Source: Gemmatimonadota bacterium (lineage in GTDB: Bacteria; Gemmatimonadota; Gemmatimonadetes; Gemmatimonadales; Gemmatimonadaceae). From it: a stretch of 64,000 bases of DNA. Made by a program: the position numbers and the translations under genes. The stretch is from the NCBI GenBank assembly GCA_040388625.1, contig JAZKBK010000003.1, positions 186,001 through 250,000 on the forward strand. Reading direction: 5' to 3'. How positions within the stretch are numbered: the stretch's first letter is position 1; each line of letters opens with the position of its first letter. Below the pieces are notes generated by a model. It was given only the letters and a program-made list of their open reading frames with translations, ran no database searches and was not told the origin of the DNA. Shown here in pieces: positions 1 to 8,704 of this stretch.

Positions 1-559
1 CCCGCGACAGCTCTGCGGCGGCGGCGCGAATTCTGTCGATGTCGGTGTCGGGATCGCCGCCCACCTTGAGCTGGAACTTGTGATAGCCCTGCTTGCGGTA
101 GAGCGCGATCTTCTTCGCCATCTGCGCCGGCGACTCCTGCGAAATAGCGCGATACAGCGCGAAGTCCTGCCCTACGTGTCCGCCCATCAGCGTTGCGACC
201 GGTAGCCCGCTCGCCTTGCCGAGTATATCCCAGCACGCCATGTCGATCGCTGATTTGACGTACGGATGACCGCGCATCGACCGGTCCATCAACTCATTCA
301 GTTCGCCCAGCGCAAGCGGATCCGTACCGAGCAGCTGGGGAGCGAGCTCGGCGATACCTGCGCGCGCACCGCGCGCATATGCAGGCAGGTACGCAGGCCC
401 CAGCGGACAGACCTCGCCCCAGCCAGTCAGTCCCTCATCGGTCTCGACAGAGACGACAGTCGAATCGAAGACCGACACGGCGTTGCCGCCGGACCAGCTG
501 TATTTGCCTTCGTGGAGCGGCAGGTCGATCTGGTACGCGCGAATTGCAGAGATCTTCAT
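1..559 (-). CDS. Enolase-superfamily (mandelate racemase/muconate lactonizing-like) enzyme, C-terminus beyond window
   Basis: The visible N-terminal 186 residues start [15 protein letters not shown] and contain the capping-domain signature of the MR/MLE branch ([26 protein letters not shown]). They reach the start of the barrel domain, where FQLKVGG carries the K-x-K-type lysine that usually acts as catalytic base. Enzymes of this branch abstract a proton alpha to a carboxylate (dehydratases, racemases, dipeptide epimerases). The metal ligands lie outside the window, so the substrate cannot be named. The ATG at 559 has a GAGGA about 10 nt upstream and overlaps the TGA of the upstream exporter gene by 4 bp, implying translational coupling. 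The gene runs off the left edge. Confidence 0.85.
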   Translation of the reverse strand, partial: MKISAIRAYQIDLPLHEGKYSWSGGNAVSVFDSTVVSVETDEGLTGWGEVCPLGPAYLPAYARGARAGIAELAPQLLGTDPLALGELNELMDRSMRGHPYVKSAIDMACWDILGKASGLPVATLMGGHVGQDFALYRAISQESPAQMAKKIALYRKQGYHKFQLKVGGDPDTDIDRIRAAAAELSR

Positions 560-1365
560 GCGACGACATTCCTCGGATTGCGAGACGACATCCAGAGCGT
601 GGCGGATGTGTAGAGAAGGACGCCGACCACTACCCATTTGACAACACCCAGCGGCAGCTCCTTGACGACGAATGCGGCGACGAGCACTCCGGGCACTCCG
701 CCAATCGCGAAGGCGAGCGCGGTGCGACGGTCGAAGCGGCCGGAGCGATAGAAGCGGATCGCCGCAGCAGGCAGAATCAGCGCCGCGGATGCGGCCATGA
801 TCGGGAACACCGCTTTGGTGTTCATGCCAAGCATGTACGTCATCGCCATCGTTGGCGCATAATTGCCGATCCCGAGGCTGGTGAGCGACCCTATCAGCAC
901 GCTGCCCAGGACCGCGATGACAAGTGCCATGCCGGAGAGACCGATGGTCCCGACGCTCAGCGAAAGACTCGCCAGCATGCGCACGGCCATGAATCCCGCC
1001 GTGATCAGCAGCGCGATCGCCATCGCGCGCTGCATCAATTGACGCGGCCAGTGGACGACGATGCCGGTGCCGAACCACGCGCCGATGCCGCCCGCGATCA
1101 CCATGCTTGTGATGGTCGGCAGATCGATCAATCCTCCCAGCAGAATGATGTAGATGATCGCTTCTGAAACAGTCGGGAGCGCCATCCCGACATTGAGTGT
1201 CCCGGGTATGTCGTCGTCCTCCACCATGCGCCCGAGTACCAGTGCAGCGGTCGTCGTTGCGAACGAGCCAATGCCGAGTGTGTCGAAGAAGTTTGCAGCT
1301 GCGCCAACTCCGAGCAGCAGCGGCATCGAAGTGTGACGAGTAGTGCTACTGGCCGGTGTTGTCAT
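556..1365 (-). CDS. TSUP (TauE/SafE) family membrane transporter
   Basis: A roughly 269-residue polytopic membrane protein with about eight hydrophobic segments in two halves. Each half opens with the glycine-rich motif typical of TauE/SafE permeases ([20 protein letters not shown] near the N-terminus, [16 protein letters not shown] after the middle). Family members are thought to export small sulfur- or carboxylate-containing anions. The cargo here is unknown, but coupling to the enolase-superfamily gene (ATGA overlap at 556-559) suggests a related organic acid. The ATG at 1365 was chosen because GGAG lies 5 nt upstream; a TTG one codon earlier is the alternative. Confidence 0.85.
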   Translation of the reverse strand: MTTPASSTTRHTSMPLLLGVGAAANFFDTLGIGSFATTTAALVLGRMVEDDDIPGTLNVGMALPTVSEAIIYIILLGGLIDLPTITSMVIAGGIGAWFGTGIVVHWPRQLMQRAMAIALLITAGFMAVRMLASLSLSVGTIGLSGMALVIAVLGSVLIGSLTSLGIGNYAPTMAMTYMLGMNTKAVFPIMAASAALILPAAAIRFYRSGRFDRRTALAFAIGGVPGVLVAAFVVKELPLGVVKWVVVGVLLYTSATLWMSSRNPRNVVA

Positions 1366-1676
1366 CAACGCTCCAGAACAAGTGTGAATTCCGCGCCGTT
1401 CACGGAACGCGAGATACCGCGCGGCCGTGATTGCCAGCGAGAGTCGGGGATCATGATACAGGCCCCGACGGCGATTCCCGGAATCGCCACGGATAGTTTA
1501 TCCAATATCCGGTTACTCGGTAAGGCCGTGTCCTCGACCCCGCCGGATCGACACCCGCCGGTCCGGCGGCGGGGTGCCGGCGAGCTGGTCTTCCACCGCC
1601 GACACGCTCGCGCGCCCTCCGTCACCGGTAGTGGTGCTCGGTGAATCGATGCCAACCCTGCTCGTTCCTTGCTTTG
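1366..1676. other. Intergenic region with a 19-bp palindrome
   Basis: No convincing gene lies between the amidase stop and the TSUP start. The only structure seen is a perfect inverted repeat at 1470-1488 (GGCGATTCC, one central base, GGAATCGCC), followed by a short GGATA-GTT-TATCC repeat near 1491-1503. Both lie roughly 100-130 bp upstream of the TSUP start, so an operator or a hairpin is possible. There is no T-tract on either side, so it does not look like a simple intrinsic terminator. Confidence 0.4.
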
Positions 1677-3479
1677 CTACAGCGTCGGGTGCCGCCGCAC
1701 GGTGTCGTCGTGAATCTGGAATTGGTGCGCGACGGACAGGATCAGATCGTCGTTGTACAGGTTGCCGATTATCTGACCGCAGATGGGTTGCGGATTGAGT
1801 TGCGGCGCCGGCGCGGCTGGTGCGGCGCCAGGTCTGCCACCGGCGGGCTGCGGTACGCCAAACTTGTACGGTAGAACGGCGCTGGGGTGTCCGGTCTGCG
1901 CGTTGGCGCCGATGTCGGCGAACGGGCTTCCGATGTACATGTCCAGATCCTTGAGGAACTCCGCCCACTTGGTCACCAGTACGTAGCGACGACGTTCGGT
2001 TTGCAGGAACTCCAGTCCCGCTATGCGCCGCCCGTTGACGAACCGGGGATTCCAGTCCGCTGGCGCCATCGGATTGGTTGGCGCTGTCGCACGATTATCA
2101 CGCCCCTCGCCGCTGCCGCGCACCGGCAACGGCGGCAGGTTGTTGAGATCGAGTCCGATCTCCTTTGCCTTGGTCTGCACGTACGAGTCGAACGCCGCTG
2201 CATCTTCGACGTCGAGTCCGCCACTGCCGGTGAGACCAGGTACGGTCGGACGGGCTCCGATGGTCACGGGCTTCATTCCCAGTTCCTTCAGCTTGTCCAC
2301 CAGCTCCTTTGGTGCCTTGTCGTCCACACCGATGCGGAGTGCACCGACATCGATGCTCCGGTTGAACTGGAACGGCATCGTCACCGTGGACGGATCCTTC
2401 TCATCGACACCGTGAATCACGTTGAACACCATGGCAGCGTCCTCGCTGCTACGCACGATGGGTCCCACGCGATCCTGGGACCAGGCCAGCACCATGCCGC
2501 CGTAACGACTTACACTGCCGAACGTGGGACGAAGCGCACTCAAGCCACAGCGGATGGTCGGCGATACGATCGAGCCCGATGTCTCTGTGCCGATTCCGAA
2601 TGCAACACAGCCTGCCGCTGTAGCAGATGCCGGACCGGCGGACGAACCGCTGGAACCCTGCGACAGATTCCACGGATTGTTGGTGCGTCCCCGGAACCAC
2701 TGATCGTTCTGCGCGAAAAGTCCGGTGGCGAGTTTCGCGATCAATACCGCGCCAGCGTCGCGCAAACGCACGACAACTTCAGCGTCCATGTCGATGATGC
2801 GATTCTCGAAATCCTTCGCACCCCAGGTAGTTGGCACGCCCTTGGTGGCGAACAGATCCTTTACACCGTAAGGAAGTCCGTGGAGCGGTCCGCGGTAATG
2901 ACCGGCGGCGAGCTCCGCATCGGCACGCGCGGCCTCGGCGCGCGCCTGGTCTTCCATGATGGTGACCGCGCAGAGCAGAGTTGGATTGAGGCGTTTGAGT
3001 CGCGCGAGGTAGATGTCGGTGAGGCGCGCCGATGTGATCCGCCGAGCCTTGATGAGTGCGGAGAGCTGGTGCGCGGGGAGAAAGGCGATGTCGTCGTCCG
3101 AGGCGGGCACCGCACCGGTCCACGCTTCGGGCTCATACGTGCCGCGGTCGAACGCCGCAGCACCGCGTTGACGCACGAGCTTTTCCATGAGCGCACCGGT
3201 GCCGCCCGGGTATGGCTGAAACTGGAGTGCCGGAGCTTCGCCGTTGCCGAGCGCGAGCGCGGTCTCCTGTTGGAGGAGCTGCGGTCGCCCAAGAGAGCCG
3301 GCGGCAGTCCCGAGGCTGGACTCAGCGAGCGCAGGTCTGACCCCGAGCGCAGAGGCTGCCGCGGCAGCGAGTGAGAAGAAGACGAACTGACGGCGATCGA
3401 TCCCGAATTTTTCTGCGTCGAAGTCGGAAGATTCCAGATCGGTCTGATACTGCTCCAACAGGTCCTCGGGATTGCTCAC
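1677..3479 (-). CDS. Tat-exported amidase-signature family hydrolase
   Basis: A 600-residue protein whose N-terminus has a twin-arginine type signal (DRRQFVFFSLAAAAASALG... followed by ALA), so it is probably exported folded. The rest is an amidase-signature enzyme. The catalytic Lys is in PLHGLPYGVKDL, the first Ser in the GSSGSSAGPASATAAG loop and the nucleophilic Ser region in GTETSGSI, giving the Ser-cisSer-Lys triad. Family members hydrolyse amides; GatA is the intracellular relative, but export rules out tRNA amidotransferase work. The substrate is unknown. The start is GTG, with GGAG 8 nt upstream. A proline/alanine-rich insert (PAGGRPGAAPAAPAP) lies near the C-terminus. It stands alone. 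Confidence 0.9.
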   Translation of the reverse strand: MSNPEDLLEQYQTDLESSDFDAEKFGIDRRQFVFFSLAAAAASALGVRPALAESSLGTAAGSLGRPQLLQQETALALGNGEAPALQFQPYPGGTGALMEKLVRQRGAAAFDRGTYEPEAWTGAVPASDDDIAFLPAHQLSALIKARRITSARLTDIYLARLKRLNPTLLCAVTIMEDQARAEAARADAELAAGHYRGPLHGLPYGVKDLFATKGVPTTWGAKDFENRIIDMDAEVVVRLRDAGAVLIAKLATGLFAQNDQWFRGRTNNPWNLSQGSSGSSAGPASATAAGCVAFGIGTETSGSIVSPTIRCGLSALRPTFGSVSRYGGMVLAWSQDRVGPIVRSSEDAAMVFNVIHGVDEKDPSTVTMPFQFNRSIDVGALRIGVDDKAPKELVDKLKELGMKPVTIGARPTVPGLTGSGGLDVEDAAAFDSYVQTKAKEIGLDLNNLPPLPVRGSGEGRDNRATAPTNPMAPADWNPRFVNGRRIAGLEFLQTERRRYVLVTKWAEFLKDLDMYIGSPFADIGANAQTGHPSAVLPYKFGVPQPAGGRPGAAPAAPAPQLNPQPICGQIIGNLYNDDLILSVAHQFQIHDDTVRRHPTL

Positions 3480-3701
3480 TGCAGTGCTCCGATGGCTGTG
3501 ATTGGGAGGGGTGATTTACGCATGCAGAGAATCGCGCGTGAAGCGCGAGTTGGTAAGGGGTAGAAAACCCGGCGTGGCGTCCACGGGGAATGCTTTGTTA
3601 GGTTTTTGTTAGGTTATGGATGGCGCCCGTTCGACCGCCGCTATAAAACAGCATCCGTGAGGAAGCCTCGAGTGACCAGCGATTTTCGTTTTTTGTGGTC
3701 C

Positions 3702-3715
3702 TTCGTAAATACGAA
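3702..3715. promoter_or_regulatory. Inverted repeat TTCGTA-AA-TACGAA upstream of the membrane protein gene
   Basis: A perfect 6+6 bp inverted repeat sits 20 bp before the ATG at 3736, in an AT-rich stretch (3595-3725) that contrasts with the surrounding GC-rich DNA. It could be a repressor operator. The rest of 3480-3735 holds no gene; it includes a TTGTTAGG-type direct repeat near 3595-3615 and a TATAAA near 3642 that could serve as a promoter element. The assignment rests on sequence shape only. Confidence 0.3.
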
Positions 3716-3735
3716 AAACAATCAGAGACAGTCGC

Positions 3736-4386
3736 ATGGAGCCTGACATCCCCGAACTGCCGCATCATTCGCACAAGCCGTCCGGTCTGCCGCGCTGGCT
3801 GGAATGGACGACCGCCATCTCGGCGTTGATCATCTCCGTCTGCTCGATCGGCATCGCGATCTACAACGCACGCATCGAGTCACGGCTTCTCAAGGCCAAC
3901 TCCTATCCGTATCTCGTCGCCGGCATCAGTGACGGCCAGCTCGCCGGACCGAATGGGCCCGAGAGCATCACCATCGAGCTGCTGAACAACGGCGTCGGCC
4001 CCGCCAACGAACAGAGTCTCAAGATCAGACTCGGCGACCAGTACGTCACCAACGTTAAGGACCTTATCCGCACCGCAGTCGGGTCCGCCGAGGCCGACAA
4101 GGCAGTCGAGCTTCTGACGCCGGTGTACGACGACGAGCCCACGCGGTTCATCGCGTCCAGGGACCACGGGCTGATCTTCCATATCGACAAGACGCAAGCG
4201 AACGCACGCTACTGGGACATGTTCGACCACGCAATGAACGCAAAGCGCCTGAGCGTCGAATTCTGCTATTGCTCGGTGTTCGACGAGTGCTGGTCGGTAA
4301 AGGGGCAGGTCCGGGAGGAAGTGAAGGCGTGTGTCCCGGATCCGCATCTCGAATTCGTACCGAAGCCGCGGGCGCAGATAGTTTAG
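3736..4386 (+). CDS. Hypothetical membrane-anchored protein
   Basis: A 216-residue protein not recognised as a named family. Residues about 25-47 (TTAISALIISVCSIGIAIYNA) form one hydrophobic helix after a short His/Pro-rich cytoplasmic N-terminus. The remainder looks like a soluble beta-rich domain (ITIELLNNGVGPANEQSLKIRLGD) resembling a small immunoglobulin-like fold seen in other one-helix anchored proteins of unknown function. It contains FCYCSVFDECW with three cysteines near the C-terminus. The gene is monocistronic, preceded by AT-rich DNA with an inverted repeat and followed by an 11-bp repeat array. Confidence 0.7.
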   Translation: MEPDIPELPHHSHKPSGLPRWLEWTTAISALIISVCSIGIAIYNARIESRLLKANSYPYLVAGISDGQLAGPNGPESITIELLNNGVGPANEQSLKIRLGDQYVTNVKDLIRTAVGSAEADKAVELLTPVYDDEPTRFIASRDHGLIFHIDKTQANARYWDMFDHAMNAKRLSVEFCYCSVFDECWSVKGQVREEVKACVPDPHLEFVPKPRAQIV

Positions 4387-4425
4387 GCGAGGCGCGAGCG
4401 AGGGCACGCATCATCAATTCCGTGC

Positions 4426-4497
4426 GGAGTCCGTCCCTACTCCGTCCCCACTCCGTCCCCACTCCGTCCCTACTCCGTCCCCACTCCGTCCCCGCCC
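4426..4497. repeat. Tandem 11-bp repeat array (CTCCGTCCCYA), about six units
   Basis: Beginning with GGAGTCCGTCCCTA, the unit CTCCGTCCCCA or CTCCGTCCCTA repeats at an exact 11-bp period up to 4497. Closely similar arrays occur at 7093-7200 and, inverted, at 29320-29354, each between genes. The opening GGAGT can pair with the first ACTCC across an 8-nt loop, so each array can start with a hairpin. Confidence 0.9.
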
Positions 4498-4571
4498 CTT
4501 GTTGAACGCACGGATTGACGTTATCACTCGCACTTCCTGATTGAAATCATCATCTGGAGCCGGAGCAGCCA

Positions 4572-4964
4572 ATGTCGAGAGTGCAGACCGTTCAGGCGGC
4601 TTATGCCGCGTTTGCGAAGAACGATCCTTCGGTGCTGTTCGGCGCGATGGCGCCCGACATTCACTGGTGGGAGGCGGCGGGCAGCCCGCTGTCCGACCAG
4701 AATCCGTACGTCGGCCCGCAGGCGGTAGGCGAAGGCGTGTTCGGCCGCTTGCTCGCCGCGATCGACAACTTCAGCGTGGCGCCCGATCACTTTGTGGACG
4801 GCGGCGACCGCATCATCGTGCTCGGCCGCTACGGTGGGACGATGAAGCACACAGGCGCCAGGCTGGACGCGCCGTTCTGTCACGTCTATCGCTTCGATGG
4901 CGACGGGATCGCGTCGTTCCATCAGTACACGGACACTGAACAGTGGACGCGGCTGCTCGCGTAA
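4572..4964 (+). CDS. NTF2-like / SnoaL-like domain protein
   Basis: A 130-residue single-domain protein of the NTF2-like superfamily (AAYAAFAKNDPSVLFGAMAPDIHWWEA, then DRIIVLGRYGGTMKHTGARLDAPFCHVYRFDGDGIASFHQYTD). This is the usual order for SnoaL-type ketosteroid-isomerase-like proteins: N-terminal helices forming a cone, then a curved sheet. The histidines in FCHVY and FHQYTD would face the cavity. No substrate can be inferred; many such genes are stand-alone. A GGAG motif lies shortly upstream of the ATG at 4572. Confidence 0.85.
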   Translation: MSRVQTVQAAYAAFAKNDPSVLFGAMAPDIHWWEAAGSPLSDQNPYVGPQAVGEGVFGRLLAAIDNFSVAPDHFVDGGDRIIVLGRYGGTMKHTGARLDAPFCHVYRFDGDGIASFHQYTDTEQWTRLLA

Positions 4965-5018
4965 TCGAACATCGCGCAAGACGGAATTGGTGTAGCGACG
5001 CGGCGTTGGCCCGCGTCG

Positions 5019-6323
5019 CTATGCCATGCCCGTCCTGATCGCCCGCGAGACACGGTCCGCGAACAGATCCACTTCGTCCAGAGTGGTATAGATGCTCGGT
5101 GTGATGCGGATTCCCTGAAACTCGTCGGTCACCATGGGTGTCGTGACGATGTGATGCTTGTCCAGCAGCCACCCACCGAGCTTGCCCATATCCATCCCAT
5201 CGATCGCCAGCACGCCGATGGCTCCGCTTTCAGTGGGGCCGATCTTCGTGATCATGTGCGCACGGTCGCTCGACGCGAGCACTTGACGCGCCCACCGATC
5301 GCGCAGGAACCGCAGGCGCGCGATCTTCCGTTCCGCCCCGATCGATCGGTGAAAGGCGATGGCAACGGAGATTGCGTTGTGGTTCGCGGCTGGATGCGTT
5401 CCGATCTCCTCGTACTTGCGGATGTTGTCCTCCTCTTCCACCCCGCCTGCCATCAGCGGCCACAGCGACTTGACCTTGTCGCGCCGAACGTAGAGGAAAC
5501 CGGTGCCGATGGGCGCGTTCATCCACTTGTGCAGGCTCGTGCCATAGTAATCGCATCCCAGATCGTCGCGCTTGAACGGGAAGTGCGCAAATGCATGCGC
5601 GCCGTCCACGAACACCTTGATCCCGTGCGGCCGAGCCAGCTCGACGATCTCGCGCACGGGTGCGATGTATCCAGTCTGGTAGCTGACGTGCATCACCTCG
5701 ATCACTTTGGTGCGCGGCGTGATCGCGGCCGAGATGTGATCGACGAATGACGCCGTGCTCTGCACCGGCGTCTCGATCTTCACCGGCTTCAGCACGATGC
5801 CCTCACGACGCTCACGCTGCCGCCACGCGTTCTGCATGCGTGGATAGTTCTGCGTCGTGAAGACGACCTCGTCGCCGCGCGCGAGGTCGGTGCCGAAGAT
5901 CATCGTCTCGTTGGCTTCCGACGCGTTGCGCGTGATCGCCATCTCCTCGGGATCGCATCCGAATTCGGTGGCGAGATCTCGGCGCACCGACTCGATGCGG
6001 GGTTCGAGCACGCGCCACATGTGATCCACGGGGAGCTCGTTCGAGAAGCGAAGGTCGCGGATCATCTGCTCCAGCACGTGCGTGGGCGCGGGCGAACAAC
6101 CGCCGTTGTTGAGATTCACCATCGTGCGATCGATGTCGAACGCGCGCTGGATCTCGCCCCAGTAAGACTCGTCATCACTGGTGGCTGCCGGCGGACCGCG
6201 GCGCGCTCTCTCGTCGGCACGCCGAAGGTGCCGAAATGCGTCGGCCCGCATGGCGGGCAGGACAGTGGGCATTGTGACGCTCGCGCCGAGCATGGACGCG
6301 AGGAACGTGCGGCGGTCAGGCAT
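5019..6323 (-). CDS. Tat-exported class V aminotransferase-fold PLP enzyme
   Basis: A PLP-dependent protein of about 434 residues related to isopenicillin N epimerase and cysteine desulfurase-like enzymes. FVDGAHAFAHF carries the Asp that contacts the PLP ring nitrogen, and GTSLHKWMNAPIGTGFLYV carries the lysine that forms the Schiff base. The N-terminus MPDRRTFLASMLGASVTMPTVLP is a twin-arginine-like signal, which fixes the start at 6323 rather than the upstream ATG at 6398. Exported members of this group are common beside peptidases, but their reaction is not established. It is likely monocistronic. Confidence 0.85.
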   Translation of the reverse strand: MPDRRTFLASMLGASVTMPTVLPAMRADAFRHLRRADERARRGPPAATSDDESYWGEIQRAFDIDRTMVNLNNGGCSPAPTHVLEQMIRDLRFSNELPVDHMWRVLEPRIESVRRDLATEFGCDPEEMAITRNASEANETMIFGTDLARGDEVVFTTQNYPRMQNAWRQRERREGIVLKPVKIETPVQSTASFVDHISAAITPRTKVIEVMHVSYQTGYIAPVREIVELARPHGIKVFVDGAHAFAHFPFKRDDLGCDYYGTSLHKWMNAPIGTGFLYVRRDKVKSLWPLMAGGVEEEDNIRKYEEIGTHPAANHNAISVAIAFHRSIGAERKIARLRFLRDRWARQVLASSDRAHMITKIGPTESGAIGVLAIDGMDMGKLGGWLLDKHHIVTTPMVTDEFQGIRITPSIYTTLDEVDLFADRVSRAIRTGMA

Positions 6324-6428
6324 GGGAGTGAGGGCTGGAGACGCACCCAACTTCGCTCGGCGCGGTGGATTCGTCCAGTGGGACGACCAGCCACGCATTA
6401 CTGGCGTGCAGCGCGGGGAATAGCGCGT

Positions 6429-6974
6429 TCAGGCCGGGACACATGTCACCCGAACCGCGTCCTCGCCAACGCGATCGCTGGCAATGATGCGGAGCGGTGG
6501 CCGCGCGCCGGCGAAGTACGGTTTGCCGCCGCCAAGCACGAAGGGGCGGAAGTAGAGACGATACTCGTCGATCAGACCGAGGTCAGTCAGGCTCGCCGCC
6601 ATGATGGGCCCCGCGACGTCGATGTCACCCTCGATGTCCGTCTTCAGTCTGCGCACGAACGCATCGACGTTATCGCCGACGAGTGTGGCGTTCGCGCCGA
6701 CCGACTTGAGCGTACGTGATACGACCCACTTCGGGACCGCGCGCCATGCCGCAGCGAATTCGTGGTCACCCGCATCCCACTCCGGCCGATCCTCGTCCCA
6801 GTAGCGCATGATCTCGTATATCCGTCGACCATACAAGGCGCCGGACAGACCGCGGACGTGATCCGTGAAATGACGGCCAAGCGCAACGCCAGGCGGAGGC
6901 AATTCCAGCTTCCCATCGACGCCATCGACGTAGCCGTCGAGGGATTGCATCATGCCGAATACGAGCTTGCCCAT
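6429..6974 (-). CDS. Dihydrofolate-reductase-family (RibD C-terminal-like) protein
   Basis: A 181-residue protein of the RibD_C/DHFR-like superfamily. It opens MGKLVFGMMQSLDGYVDG, contains ALYGRRIYEIMRYW and WVVSRTLKS, and ends with DEYRLYFRPFVLGGGKPYF, the standard landmarks. These NADPH-binding proteins are widespread as stand-alone genes and are rarely true folate enzymes. The start at 6974 has GGAGG 9 nt upstream, preferred over an ATG 51 nt earlier. A second, unrelated-looking paralogue lies at 8006-8587. Substrate unknown. Confidence 0.88.
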   Translation of the reverse strand: MGKLVFGMMQSLDGYVDGVDGKLELPPPGVALGRHFTDHVRGLSGALYGRRIYEIMRYWDEDRPEWDAGDHEFAAAWRAVPKWVVSRTLKSVGANATLVGDNVDAFVRRLKTDIEGDIDVAGPIMAASLTDLGLIDEYRLYFRPFVLGGGKPYFAGARPPLRIIASDRVGEDAVRVTCVPA

Positions 6975-7078
6975 GTCCTCATGCCTCCGCATAGATGTCC
7001 GATAGAATCGCGCACACTGGGACAAAAGTGGTTCTGACGGCTCGGAGGAGCGCAGGCTGAGCCCGGCGATAGCTAACG

Positions 7079-7200
7079 CTCCGAAGTAATTCGGAGTCCG
7101 TCCCTACTCCGTCCCCACTCCGTCCCCACTCCGTCCCCCCGGCAGAAAGTTCCGCCGGAGTCCGTCCCTACTCCGTCCCCACTCCGTCCCCACTCCGTCC
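7079..7200. repeat. Hairpin plus two blocks of the 11-bp CTCCGTCCCCA repeat
   Basis: A CTCCGAA-GTAA-TTCGGAG hairpin (7079-7096) leads into a four-unit block (7093-7140). After a short spacer able to form a CCGGC/GCCGG stem, a near-identical four-unit block follows (7157-7200). The two blocks share their whole sequence, suggesting duplication of the array. The array ends just before the stop codon of the next gene, so it may sit in a 3' untranslated region. Confidence 0.9.
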
Positions 7201-7212
7201 TGCTCGCGATGA

Positions 7213-7968
7213 TTACTTGATCTTCCTGACGTTGATGTCGTAGCCGTTGTCGCGAATGATCAGGTGCGTCACCTTCCCTTTGGCATCCTTCGCAAAAATG
7301 ATCTCCCCGCTCTCGTCTCGGGAAAAGAATACCGTAGGCGACTCCGGGAGAAGCTCTCGCCGATCGGGTTGGCCGACCTCCTGCATGAACAGCTTGTCGC
7401 CATCTCTCGTTACCGAATACACCAGCGAGCGCATCAGCTGATACCGCCCGACGTATGCATCATACGTCTTCGGGTTGATCCGAACGGCCTTGTGCTCCGG
7501 CGGGACAAACGTCTCCTGGGAAGCGAGGATCAGCCAGCGGCCGCCGCGAAGGATGTATGTGTCAGTCTTGCGAAGTTTCGGTATGTCGTATCTCTCGTCA
7601 TCCCAGAATTCGTGCTCGTCGATGATGTAGCTCATCATCGCCACGTCGCCGGCACGCCTGATGTGAACATCCTCGAATTGAAACACGTCACGGTATCCGG
7701 CGAGCGGCGGTCGAAATCCCTGCATCACCTGCTTCTTCGTCCTGATTCCTCCCGAAGGCGTGGCAATGATATACGCGTCATCGACGTACGGCGACCACAG
7801 GGCCGTATCCCCCTTGTCGAACGCCAGTATCCTTTCGCGCGCCACCTTTCGCAATTCACGTTCAAGGATGGTGTCGGCGTTCGATCGGCCGATGACGGCC
7901 GTCGCTTGCGCTGCACACGGACGAACGGGTACAGCAAGGAGAAGGGCGACTACAAGGGCCAGCTTCAA
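7213..7968 (-). CDS. Exported NTF2-like (DUF4440-type) protein
   Basis: A 251-residue protein with a clear Sec signal peptide (MKLALVVALLLAVPVRPCAAQA, cleavage likely after CAA). It is followed by an NTF2-like domain at about residues 30-160 (ARERILAFDKGDTALWSPYVDDAYIIATPSG, then DVAMMSYIIDEHEFWDD). A C-terminal portion (YVGRYQLMRSLVYSVTRDGDKLFMQ and ELLPESPTVFFSRDE) resembles the lipocalin-like tail found in many secreted hydrolases. The start is TTG with AGGAG 7 nt upstream. No enzymatic function is evident. It is separated by 37 bp from the DHFR-like gene transcribed upstream on the same strand, so they may be co-transcribed. Confidence 0.8.
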   Translation of the reverse strand: MKLALVVALLLAVPVRPCAAQATAVIGRSNADTILERELRKVARERILAFDKGDTALWSPYVDDAYIIATPSGGIRTKKQVMQGFRPPLAGYRDVFQFEDVHIRRAGDVAMMSYIIDEHEFWDDERYDIPKLRKTDTYILRGGRWLILASQETFVPPEHKAVRINPKTYDAYVGRYQLMRSLVYSVTRDGDKLFMQEVGQPDRRELLPESPTVFFSRDESGEIIFAKDAKGKVTHLIIRDNGYDINVRKIK

Positions 7969-8005
7969 GGTGTTGCTCCTGGTCAGAAGTCGGTGGTGCG
8001 CGAAA

Positions 8006-8587
8006 CTACTCCACCTTCAATTCCCCGGCAACCTTGTAGGTATTGATCAGGACGCCTGTCGGCGTTGTAGTCGTCCTGACGAGCTCGAACTTCTGTGCCA
8101 GCGCTCCCTCCGCGAAGACTCGCTTTCCCGTCCCGAGCACCAGTGGATACACGATCAGGACGACTTCATCCGCCAGCCCATGCTCGAGCACCGTCGTCGT
8201 GAGCGTCGAGCTGCCCCAAAGCACGATATCCGGCCCGCTCTGCGACTTGATCCGGCGAATACCATCGACTACGTCCGGTCCAACGCCCTCGAACGGTCCC
8301 CACGAAAGACTGTCCGGATGGTGCGTGACGACATACTTCGTCGCCGCGTTCAGCCCGTCCGCAAACGGACTGCTCGGCGCCTTCGGCCAGAAGCCCGACC
8401 AGATGTCGTATGTGCGACGCCCGAGCAGCAGATCGAAGCTGTCGCCGTGTGTCGCGAGGACAGCGTCACGGCCCACTGTGGTTCGGTAGGGCGTGGTCCA
8501 GGCGTCGTACGGAAAACCGTTCTCGTCCGCGGAATGCTGGATCACGCCGTCCAGCGAGATGTGTTCAATAAGTCTGAGCTTTCGCAT
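8006..8587 (-). CDS. Dihydrofolate-reductase-family (RibD C-terminal-like) protein, second copy
   Basis: A 193-residue RibD_C/DHFR-like protein: MRKLRLIEHISLDGVIQ at the start, LLLGRRTYDIWSGFWP in the middle, then DIVLWGSSTLTTTVLEHGLADEVVLIVYPLVLGTGKRVF. The last stretch is the conserved nucleotide-binding half of the domain. GGAGG 5 nt before the ATG at 8587 decides the start over an in-frame ATG 12 nt upstream. It lies upstream of the exported NTF2-like gene on the same strand. Substrate unknown. Confidence 0.88.
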   Translation of the reverse strand: MRKLRLIEHISLDGVIQHSADENGFPYDAWTTPYRTTVGRDAVLATHGDSFDLLLGRRTYDIWSGFWPKAPSSPFADGLNAATKYVVTHHPDSLSWGPFEGVGPDVVDGIRRIKSQSGPDIVLWGSSTLTTTVLEHGLADEVVLIVYPLVLGTGKRVFAEGALAQKFELVRTTTTPTGVLINTYKVAGELKVE

Positions 8588-8704
8588 TTGAACCTCCATG
8601 GGCGTATCCCAGGTTAGAACCGTCGCATCAGCAACGCGCTCATCACGAGCGAATCGATCGCCGCCGATTGCTTGGGCGAGCCTGTCTGATCGGGTTCTTG
8701 CGTA

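Noticed and set aside
1365-1655. 96-residue minus-strand frame between amidase and TSUP
   Set aside because: Arg/Pro-rich with no hydrophobic or conserved segment, passes through the 19-bp palindrome; intergenic noise.
1887-3374. 495-residue plus-strand frame across the amidase
   Set aside because: It is antisense to a conserved amidase whose motifs and signal peptide are complete.
4426-4497. Possible CRISPR array
   Set aside because: The 11-bp units are contiguous with no unique spacers, and no cas genes are present in the window.
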